From Strigomonas culicis (Eukaryota > Euglenozoa > Kinetoplastea > Trypanosomatida > Trypanosomatidae): a stretch of 10,594 nucleotides of DNA. The notes under the pieces were generated by a model, which saw only the letters and a list, made by a program, of their open reading frames with translations, did not search any database and was not told the origin of the DNA. The DNA lies in the NCBI GenBank assembly GCA_000482145.1, contig AUXH01000645.1, forward strand, positions 1 to 10,594, given 5' to 3'. Both the position numbers and the translations under genes were made by a program. Below are positions 1-7,000 of this stretch, in pieces. Every line of letters begins with the position of its first letter. The first letter of the stretch is position 1.

Positions 1-328
1 CGCAGAGGTGGTCCACCGCCGCCGCGCGCACCGCCGGCCGCGCCGTCAGCTGATTCGCCGGCAGCGGCCGCAGCGCCGGCGCCGCCCTGCTCTGATGCAC
101 TTCGTGGCGCCACGCCGCGCGCGCGGCCAGCGCGGCGGAGCCCGTCGAGCACACGGACGTGTTGAGGCTGCGGGGGGCGGAGGAGCGGCTGCTGCCGCCG
201 CGGGACGGCGCGCCGGAGGCGGCGGAGCGGCGGGCCGCGGCGGCGCGCGGCTGCGACGGGAAGTGCGCCGTGGTGGGGTTACGCTTGAGGCGGAAGACGC
301 GGAACGATTCGGTGTTCTCCTCCTCCAT
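1..328 (-). CDS. N-terminal part of an unrecognised Arg/Ala/Ser-rich protein (runs off left edge)
   Basis: An open frame begins with ATG at 328-326 and continues without a stop to base 1, giving 109 codons of a longer protein. It starts MEEENTESFRVFRLKRNP and then turns into a low-complexity Arg/Ala/Ser/Pro-rich stretch (about residues 26-60), which suggests a disordered basic N-terminal region. No signal peptide, transmembrane segment or known motif is visible. The start is supported by context: a strong pyrimidine tract ending in CAG lies 35 bases upstream on the sense strand, and no other ATG falls between that AG and 328. Third positions are GC-rich, as in the neighbouring genes. A competing minus-strand frame (372-46) begins upstream of the inferred splice site and ends in a stop, so it was discarded. 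I do not recognise the family and assign no function; the missing C-terminal part would be needed. Confidence 0.62.
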   Translation of the reverse strand, partial: MEEENTESFRVFRLKRNPTTAHFPSQPRAAAARRSAASGAPSRGGSSRSSAPRSLNTSVCSTGSAALAARAAWRHEVHQSRAAPALRPLPANQLTARPAVRAAAVDHLC

Positions 329-363
329 CGTGCACGGAAGTGTGGGGAGACTCGTGTTCTACT

Positions 364-420
364 CTGAAGCAAAGGAAGAAGAAGAAAGTGTTTAGAAGAG
401 AAAAGGGAGGAGAAGGGATT
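364..420 (-). promoter_or_regulatory. Predicted spliced-leader trans-splice acceptor for the left-edge gene
   Basis: On the minus strand, a long C/T-rich tract (420 down to about 366, with short purine breaks) ends in TTCAG; the acceptor AG is at 365-364. The mature mRNA would begin at 363 and leave a 35-base 5' UTR before the ATG at 328. This is the cleanest polypyrimidine-AG arrangement in the window. The acceptor type is known from kinetoplastid biology; its use here is inferred. Confidence 0.65.
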
Positions 421-655
421 CGTTGCGACGGCGGATTTAGTAAACGCCCCTCTTCCTCTCAGAGAGGGAGAGAGGGTGCCACCTTTCTTCAGCGCTGTCG
501 CAGACGTCGCCCGTCAAGGGCACTGCGAGCCACGCGCATCCTCCTCAAGCTGTCATTCTTTCAAATCGATGTCAAGCACGGGGGAGAGCTACAATCCTGT
601 TGAAGGTGACAACAGCTTTTGCTGTTGCTCTCTTTGTAATAATAGATCCTGTGAA
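421..655. other. Intergenic spacer: ISCA2-like 3' UTR and upstream region of the left-edge gene
   Basis: This stretch lies between the stop of the Fe-S carrier (656) and the acceptor tract of the next gene. It holds the carrier's 3' UTR and the unmapped polyadenylation zone, which in kinetoplastids is set by the downstream pyrimidine tract. No conserved reading frame, tRNA or repeat was seen. Confidence 0.55.
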
Positions 656-1201
656 CTAGGCGGCGGCAGACCGACGGCTGATCGGCCGTGCGTTGGCAGC
701 GTCACTACCCTTCAAGAAGTTCGCTTCCGCGGTGGCGGCTGGGGCGCCCTTCTTGCGCACGGAGAAGGACAGCGCGCACGCGCACGACTGGTCGACCAGC
801 TCGTTCCCGACGACGACGAAGGCGGAGCCCTTCAGCTCGCTGTGGTAGTCCAGCACGGCGCGGTCGAGCTTCTCCAGGCTGGCCGTGTCCACCACCACCG
901 CCGGCGGCGGCGTCGCGCCGGTCGCGTCGGCGCTGCCGGCGGCCAGCGTGTCCGTCTCGCGCACGAGGAGGTCCTCCTCCGGGCTGAGCTCGCTGATGGG
1001 GTCGAAGGAGAACTTGTACAGAAAGCCGTGGCAGCCGCCCGAGTCGATGGCGAGCCGCAGGCAGCGCTGGTCGTTCGCGAAGCCCTCCTGTGCGTTCTTT
1101 GCCGCGATCTGCTGCCACGCACGCGGCGACACGGAGAAGCTCGTGCCGTACACGGCGGCCAGCGCCGGCAGACTAAGCGATGCGAACGTGCGGCGGTACA
1201 T
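656..1201 (-). CDS. ISCA2: A-type iron-sulfur cluster carrier, ISCA2/Isa2-like (probably mitochondrial)
   Basis: The protein has 181 residues. A-type (HesB/IscA) carriers act late in mitochondrial Fe-S assembly, and ISCA2/Isa2 works with ISCA1/Isa1 to mature [4Fe-4S] proteins. The three family cysteines are visible: Cys57 in SGGCHGFLYKF, and Cys140 and Cys142 in DQSCACALSFSV. The GFLYKF and VVVDTASL segments resemble ISCA2 more than ISCA1. The N-terminus (MYRRTFASLSLPALAAVYG) is basic and hydroxylated without acidic residues, as expected of a mitochondrial presequence. The C-terminal cysteine pair is C-A-C followed by Ala-Leu, where the family usually has Gly near the second Cys. There is also an Ala/Gly/Pro-rich insertion at about residues 86-100, and a tail of about 30 residues after the core. 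The ATG at 1201 is the first ATG downstream of either candidate splice acceptor; the frame extends upstream only through a TTG codon near 1309, so the longer form is unlikely. The family call is firm; the ISCA2 subclass and location are inferred. Confidence 0.88.
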   Translation of the reverse strand: MYRRTFASLSLPALAAVYGTSFSVSPRAWQQIAAKNAQEGFANDQRCLRLAIDSGGCHGFLYKFSFDPISELSPEEDLLVRETDTLAAGSADATGATPPPAVVVDTASLEKLDRAVLDYHSELKGSAFVVVGNELVDQSCACALSFSVRKKGAPAATAEANFLKGSDAANARPISRRSAAA

Positions 1202-1351
1202 GGTGCGGGCACGGCGGCGGACGGAGGCTAATGGTGGAAGGCCGTAGCGCGCGTGGGACCGATGTGGGTGAGGGGTCGGTGGTATATACGGAACGAAAAA
1301 AGAAGCCAAAACTTTTGACGTCTCCTTCTTTTTTTTTTTCCTGTTGTGGTG

Positions 1352-1395
1352 CTGTCAGAAAAGAAGAACAAGAAGAAAAAAGGGAGAGAAGGGGC
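1352..1395 (-). promoter_or_regulatory. Predicted trans-splice acceptor for the ISCA2-like gene
   Basis: Read on the minus strand, a C/T-rich tract from about 1395 to 1358 is followed by CTGACAG; the first AG is at 1353-1352. This predicts a 5' UTR of about 150 bases with no ATG before 1201. A second, weaker candidate has a short T-rich run (1306-1291) and its first AG at 1229-1228, which would leave a 26-base 5' UTR. Both give the same start codon. Confidence 0.55.
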
Positions 1396-1901
1396 GGTGT
1401 GTATGAAAAACAAAACGCGCAACCATTGGGCAAAGGATAAAGCTACCGGAGCAAGCAGACCTCTAATTTCATACACAGACACACACAGGGACACTACTCT
1501 TCGGTGGTGCAGAATTGCTCGCTCAGTTCAAGATATATATAAAAAAAAGGTAAGTTTTGAGTTCTTAGTAGTACTCAACTGTCGAATTCCGTTAAAGTAA
1601 AAAAAAGAAAAGAATTAACAACATTTTTGCTTTCAGACAGTTAGACTAACGGACTAGATCCTCATTATTAACGATTTGTTTTACGCGGTGCATTACTACA
1701 CATCATAATAATAGAACAAGGGTGATGATCCGATACTAGAGAAGAGAAAGAAAGAAGGGACAGGATAATATCCTGGACGTCAAGAGCGTTGATGGGCGTG
1801 CCTTCTTTCTGTGTCCTACTGCTATTGTTATTCGGTTTTGGGAGTTTAGGTAATAAATACGAAAGAAAAGAAACGAAAGAAAAAAACGAACGAAAGGGTG
1901 A
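1396..1901. other. Intergenic spacer: PDI-like 3' UTR and polyadenylation zone
   Basis: This AT-rich spacer contains runs of A and T, a short CA-rich patch near 1471-1488 and an ATATATAT patch near 1533. Its reading frames are short, low-complexity and unlike the codon use of the real genes. I see no tRNA, snoRNA box pair or conserved frame. It most likely carries the 3' UTR of the PDI-like gene and the polyadenylation sites directed by the 1352-1395 tract. Confidence 0.55.
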
Positions 1902-3539
1902 TTACTCCTTCTTCTTCTTCTCCTCCTCCATCTTCTTCTTCTCCTGCTCTGCCTGTCGCTTCGCGCGCTCGTCGTAGTGCTCCATGATGGGCTCCGCGAC
2001 GCAGCCGATCAACATGAGGAACATGAAGAAGCACGCCGCGAAGAGCACCACGATGAACGTGAAGTCGTCGTACCCGAGCAGCGAGTACGCGTGCTCGAGC
2101 GTCTCGTAGTGCGAGAGGTGCTCCGCGATGCGGCCGACGAGCGACATCTTCTCGCCGTAGTACTTGTCCGCGAGCACGTCGGCGATGAACTGCTCCAGCA
2201 GCTGGTGCTGCTCCCCACCGACCTTCCACGGCACGTCGTTCTTGATCTCCTCAAAGCGCGGCACCCGCTTGCGCAGGCTGAAGGTGCGGTCGCGCTTGGG
2301 GTCCACGATGAGGAAGGCGGGCAGGTCCTTCACGTCGACGTTGTAGCGGGTGCGCCAGACGCTCGAGGCGCGGCCGTCCACGTACGTCCACATGACGCGC
2401 GGCGCCTCCAGCTCTTCCTCCACCGGCAGCTCCCGCTCCAGCAGCCTCGTGGTCGTCGCGTGGTCAATCGCGCGCAGCACGGGCACGTAGTTCTGGTCGT
2501 GCAGGTTCATTACGGGGCCGTCCGTCACGATGAAGCCCATGTAGCTCTTGTGCTGCGCCTCCAGCAGCGCGAAGAGCGCCACGTTCACCTCCTCGATCAC
2601 GTGGAAGCCGTACACGACGACATGCAGCTGCAGCAGCGGGTGGATGCCGCTCACTTCGCCCTTCTCCGTCTCCAGCCACGGGCCGCGGTAGCAGAGCGGG
2701 GCCGCGAAGCGGTCCGAGATGGTGATGAGCACCTCGCCCTCGGGGCCCGTCGCGTGACCCTTGCGCTGGCACTCGCGCGCCGCGGCGACGACCGTCTTGT
2801 AGGACGCGCTCGCGCTCGTCTCCCAGTCCGCCGGCATCTGGCTCTCGTGCAGCACGGCGAAGCGTGTGTTGCCCATCGAGGCGGCGCCGTCCACCGCCAC
2901 GTTCCACCCGCTGTGCTGCCCCTCCGCGGGGGCCGGCGCGCTCGCGGGCACGAAGACGTAGAAGGGCACGCGCAGGTCGCCGCTCTCCTGCTCCGCCTGC
3001 GTGAAGGCGGCGGGGAGGCTCACGTCGGTCGCGAAGGAGCCCGTCTGCAGCGCGCGGTGCAGGTACTCGCCGAAGTGCACGAAGCTCGCCATCGTGTGGC
3101 CGCCCTGGTACTGGTGAGTGGCCTCGCCCTTCCCCGTCGTGTACAGGATGGTCGGGTAGGACACAATGTGGAAGCGGTCGATGAGCGCGTTGCCGGAGGC
3201 CGCGTTGGCGATCGCGAAGCGGCAGCCCTCCAGTTTCAGGTGCTCCTCCACTGTCCTGCTCGCGTTGAGGAACTGCGGCATCATGTTGCGGCAGTGCGTG
3301 CAGTAGGGTGTGTACACAAAGATGATCCACGCGCGCTGCTTGTCGGGGTTGAAGACGTGGCTGTCAAAGTTCTCCGCCGTCAGCACCGTCACCGTGTCCG
3401 GAATGGTGAAAACCGTCTGGTCGGACTTCTCCACGCCACCGGCCGCAAGGTTGATCACGTCGGCGTCATCCTCGGCGGCCGCCAAGAAGAGCAGCGCCAG
3501 TGACAGCACCAAAACAGAGGACAGAAGAAGAGACTTCAT
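1902..3539 (-). CDS. Type I membrane protein disulfide isomerase-like / thioredoxin-domain protein
   Basis: The protein has 545 residues. Residues 1-22 form a signal peptide (basic start, Leu-rich core, Ala-Ala-Ala before EDD). A thioredoxin fold covers about 43-165, with the WIIFVYTPYC start of the active site, redox pair Cys80-Thr-His-Cys83, and the cis-proline in VSYPT (Pro129). Asn92 is a possible glycosylation site (NAS). The middle (about 185-380) is divergent. Residues 381-425, including YVDGR and DLPAFLIVD, look like a redox-inactive b'-type thioredoxin fold. A transmembrane helix spans about 493-514. It is followed by a 30-residue Lys/Glu tail ending in KKKKE, which fits the KKXX ER retrieval signal on the cytosolic side. 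The likely role is disulfide exchange or folding of secretory proteins in the ER lumen. ATG 3539 is the first ATG after either acceptor and gives the signal peptide at once. The frame extends to 3800, but that part is translated pyrimidine tract. The PDI-like call is secure; the exact orthologue is not assigned. Confidence 0.88.
   Translation of the reverse strand: MKSLLLSSVLVLSLALLFLAAAEDDADVINLAAGGVEKSDQTVFTIPDTVTVLTAENFDSHVFNPDKQRAWIIFVYTPYCTHCRNMMPQFLNASRTVEEHLKLEGCRFAIANAASGNALIDRFHIVSYPTILYTTGKGEATHQYQGGHTMASFVHFGEYLHRALQTGSFATDVSLPAAFTQAEQESGDLRVPFYVFVPASAPAPAEGQHSGWNVAVDGAASMGNTRFAVLHESQMPADWETSASASYKTVVAAARECQRKGHATGPEGEVLITISDRFAAPLCYRGPWLETEKGEVSGIHPLLQLHVVVYGFHVIEEVNVALFALLEAQHKSYMGFIVTDGPVMNLHDQNYVPVLRAIDHATTTRLLERELPVEEELEAPRVMWTYVDGRASSVWRTRYNVDVKDLPAFLIVDPKRDRTFSLRKRVPRFEEIKNDVPWKVGGEQHQLLEQFIADVLADKYYGEKMSLVGRIAEHLSHYETLEHAYSLLGYDDFTFIVVLFAACFFMFLMLIGCVAEPIMEHYDERAKRQAEQEKKKMEEEKKKKE
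1904..1955. repeat. Trinucleotide-rich (CTT/CTC) tract encoding the Lys/Glu tail
   Basis: The plus strand shows runs of CTT and CTC triplets; on the sense strand these are AAG, GAG and GAA codons for the cytosolic Lys/Glu-rich tail of the PDI-like protein. The tract is prone to length change, and any change in whole codons would alter tail length while keeping the terminal KKXX. Confidence 0.6.
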
Positions 3540-3548
3540 GCTTCTTCT

Positions 3549-3646
3549 CTTGTTCGCAATAACGTGAAGTGAAGAGGAAGAAGAAAAAAATGCCAGAGGT
3601 GACTTGGAGAGAAGTGAACAATAGCGTCGGGACACGAAAAAAAAAA
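3549..3646 (-). promoter_or_regulatory. Two candidate trans-splice acceptors for the PDI-like gene
   Basis: On the minus strand a T10 run and a CTTCTCTCC tract lead to the first AG at 3604-3603, giving a 5' UTR of about 63 bases. A second, stronger pyrimidine tract (about 3590-3565) leads to an AG at 3550-3549, giving a 5' UTR of only 9 bases. There is no ATG between 3602 and 3540, so both choices open translation at 3539. Confidence 0.55.
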
Positions 3647-3885
3647 GTATGTAATACCACTTAGTAACCTTGTTGCACAGAAAAAGAAGAAGGACCGAAG
3701 AAGTGCAGAAGACGGTAAAGTGCCAGTCGCCAGCTGCGTCAAGTAGCACGGTCGCAAATGCCGTAGAGCGAGAAAAGGAAGAACAAAAAGGAAGATTCAT
3801 CTCTATGGAAGCATTGAGACAGTGGTTGAAATATTACATAACAGTGTACATTTTTTTTGTCGTTCTCCTTCTCTCTCTTTCACAC

Positions 3886-3921
<36 letters not shown>

Positions 3922-4043
3922 TGATAGACATTGATGGGAGAAGAGAGAGGAGAGGCAAAAAAAAAAGGTGTTTGAAGATAGTACATTGATTCTACAGTAG
4001 ACGTGTGGGGGTCTCCCCTCCACGAAGGGGTGCATTGGTCGCG
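3647..4043. other. Intergenic spacer: 3' UTR of the large gene, with a CA/TG microsatellite
   Basis: This spacer lies between the stop of the 1344-residue gene (4044) and the acceptor region of the PDI-like gene. It contains the dinucleotide repeat listed separately, a T8 run near 3851 and an A-rich run near 3958-3966. The frame that extends the PDI-like gene upstream to 3800 is low-complexity and AT-rich and is not counted as coding. Confidence 0.55.
3881..3919. repeat. (CA)n / (TG)n dinucleotide microsatellite
   Basis: Thirty-nine bases of alternating CA are interrupted once by G at 3890. On the transcribed strand the RNA would carry a UG repeat in the 3' UTR of the large gene, just upstream of the acceptor region for the PDI-like gene. 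It is likely to be length-polymorphic. Confidence 0.95.
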
Positions 4044-7000
4044 CTACGCTGTGCGATCTCTGCTCGTCTCCGCCCCTTTCAGGGACGGCAGCGCGTCGGT
4101 GGGGTTCGCGGAGAGCGGCGGCGCCGGCGGCGCGGTGTTGGGCACTTCCGGCGTCGCGCCCTCTTCCCTCTTGAAGTTGAAGCCACGTCCCACGTGCGCG
4201 GGCGCCCGCGCGCGCGCGCCCGCCGCGGGCTTCCCCCACGTGGGCGCCTTCCCGCGCAGCCCCCGCGCGTGCTGCAGCGACAGCTGGTACGCGCGGTCGT
4301 CGAGGTAGCTGTGGTAGCTCTCGCGGATCGCGCCCTGCAGCGTCTCCTGCGCGGTGAGCGTGAAGAGCTTCACCGGCGCGGCCTGCGCGGGCAGCTGCGG
4401 CTGCTCCGCGTCCGTCTTGCGCGTGACCTGCGGCCGGCTCGACCCGAGCTGGAAGCCCATCTGCACGCGAATGTTGCGGCTCGTGCCGAGGGAGGGCAGC
4501 TGGTGGTAGTTGCCGCCGAGCAGCGACGTCGCGGCCGCGAGCGGGGCGCGGCCGCGCAGCAGTGCCTGCTGCTGCGGGCCGAGGTGCAGGTGGCGGAAGA
4601 AGGCTTCGAGCTGGTCCGGCGTGTAGGCGCTGAAGGACACCTTGTACGTCGTCTCCGCCGCCGCCTGCTGCGCGACGAAGGCCTCGAACTGGTGAAAGAG
4701 CCGCTCCTGCTCCAGCAGCTGCTCGTCCGTCAGGTCCTCCACGTACAGCACGTTGGCGGAGGTGGGCAGCGAGCGCGCCGGCGACGGCGTCACCGGCCGG
4801 CTGCCGGCCATGGACAGCGTCGTCATGGTGGTGCACTCCTCCAAGCCGTCCGCCACCCGCGCGGGACCCTTCGGCCGCTTCTTGGGCCGCTTGGGGTGCG
4901 TCGGCGTGCCCTCCGGCGGCGGCGGCGCGCCGTCGACCTCCGTGAGGTCGAACGTGTCCTTGGGCGCCTCCGCCGGCGGCGCGGCGGCCGGAGGCGCGCC
5001 GGCGGCCTCCGCCTCCCGGCGCAGCCGCAGCGCGTCCGCCAGCAGCTTCTGCCGGCGCCGCCGCATCGTCGCGGTCTCCTGTGTGCCGTGGCCGGCGGGG
5101 TGCAGCAGCGCGGCAAGGATGTCCTCGAGCTGCCCCGGCGCCAGCGCGGCGCGCGGCCCGTCGCCGCCGCCCAGCAGCCGCGCCATGAGCGCCGACTTGC
5201 CGAGGTCCTCGATGGAGAAGACGGATGGGCGCCCGAGCAGCTCCGCGAGGAGGTCGAGGTCGATGAAGGCGTTGGTGATGTCCACGCCCGCCGCGCCGCC
5301 TGCCGCGCCGCCTGCCGCGCCGCCGGCCCCGTCACCCTCCTTCGCCGCCTCGTTCAGCATCCGCTCCATCGCCTTGAGGAGGTCGTACAGAAGGCCGTCC
5401 TCGTTCGGGTCCAGGAAGGCGTCGTCGCGGATGTGGATGCCCTGCGCGGCCAGCACCTGCTGCAGCCACAGCTTGCGCTCCAGCAGCTCCCGCCGCTGCG
5501 CCTCCGTCAGCGGCTGCCGCTCCTTCCGCGCGCCGTCGGCGGCGCCGTCCTCCTCCGACGAGTCCACGTCGGACCCCGACACGAGGACGCCGTTCTCGTC
5601 CGTCCTCATGCGTCGCCGCCGCCGTACGGCGCTGTCGCGCTCGTCCTCGTCGCCGTCCGCCCCCGCCCCGCCCGCGCGCCCCCTGCGCCTCCTGCGCCGC
5701 TCGGCCCGCTTGCGGTGCGAGACGGTCGCCTTACGCGCGCCGGTCGCGTCGAACGTGTCCTCGTAGGACGACCACGACCCGGAGAGGCTCAGCGTGTCTG
5801 CGCCGGCGCGGCGGTCGCGCTTCTTCTTTTTCTTCCTGTTCTTCTGCTCCGCGTCGCCGGCGCTCCCCGTACGGTGCTTGTGGAGGCGGCGGCGCCGCAC
5901 GACGTTGCCGTGGGCGTCGAGCTCCTCCTCGATGAGCCACACGGACAGCTCGTTCTCGTCCCCGGCGCCGCGCCGCCGCGAGGGCAACGTGATCTGCTTG
6001 CGGCGGAAGCGGTGCAGTTTGCCGTCGGGCCCCATGCGCTCCAGGTACACCCACGCGGTCGCGTCCTCGTCCATGTCGTCGAACAGGCTGTCGAGCGACG
6101 ACCCCACGTTGTCGTCGTCCGCCGAGCTGTCCTCGTCCAACTCGGAGCCGCTCGGCGAGTGGAAGGCGTCCCCCGACCCGAAGAGGGGGGAGTGGATGGT
6201 CCCGGAGGTTTCGCTGCTTCTGCTGGACGCGGAGAAGCTGTCGCCAGCCGCGCCCATCGCGGCGTGGAACTCGCGGAGCGCCTCCTCCACGAGCCGCACC
6301 CGCACGCGCTCCTCGGCGGGGTCGACCTGCAGCGACACGCTTGCCTGCAGGGCCTTTGCGAAGTGCCGGTCGTCCTCGTTCCAGTCCTGGCTGAACACCT
6401 CCGTGTAGATCTCCATGAGGAAGATGGCGTACTCGACGGGGTTCGCCGCCGTCGACGTCCAGTTGTCCGTCAGCTCCAGCATGGACATCCAGAACTGCGC
6501 ATAGGTGAGGTGCGGCAGCCGCGACGGGTCCCACGTCGCCATGGTGCCCGACGCGCGCGACTGCAGCTCCGACACGGCGCTCCCTTTGCGGAGCGACGTC
6601 TCCGCGGCGGGGCCGCCGGTGCTGCCGCCCGCCCACGCGTGCTGCCGCCAGTCCGCGCGCAGCGCGTTCGAGCGCCGGCGCGCGGACTCGAAGAGCATGT
6701 TCGAGCTCGGCGGGCGCTGCGGTGCGACGCCCGGCGGCTCCACCAGCCGCGGCGCGCGCCCGAAGTAGAGCACGAGCTTCGGGTCGTCCTCGCGGTACGT
6801 GACGTCGACGAGCAGATCCTCCTGTACGGCCTCCAGCATCTCGAGCTGCAGCTCGCGGCACGACGGCAGCAGCACGTTCGCGATGCGCATGTTGAGGTAG
6901 ATGTACTGCAGCGGCGTCATGTACGCGGCGGTCGCGGCCAGTGTCTCGGGCCGCCGCCGCTTCTTCTTCTTCTTCGCGGCCCCGCGCTTCGCCTTGGGCG

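Noticed and set aside
476..1231. 251-codon plus-strand frame opposite the ISCA2-like gene
   Set aside because: Same-register mirror; the minus-strand protein has the conserved cysteines and family motifs.
1570..1600. GTCGAATTCC patch resembling a tRNA T-loop
   Set aside because: No matching acceptor stem, D-loop or anticodon arm could be paired around it on either strand.
1977..3503. 508-codon plus-strand frame opposite the PDI-like gene
   Set aside because: Codon-register mirror of a gene with clear thioredoxin motifs; His/Arg/Val-rich low-complexity product.
3540..3800. 87-residue N-terminal extension of the PDI-like protein
   Set aside because: AT-rich, translates the pyrimidine tracts of the acceptor region, and would bury the signal peptide that begins at 3539.
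4206..4230. Alternating CG run and nearby CCCACGTGGG palindrome
   Set aside because: It lies inside the coding region and is explained by Ala/Arg codons with GC-rich third positions; no regulatory context supports more.
5374..5412. EF-hand-like loop DPNEDGLLYDLL (residues 890-901) in the large protein
   Set aside because: Positions 1, 3, 5 and 6 fit, but position 12 is Leu instead of Glu/Asp and there is no paired second hand.
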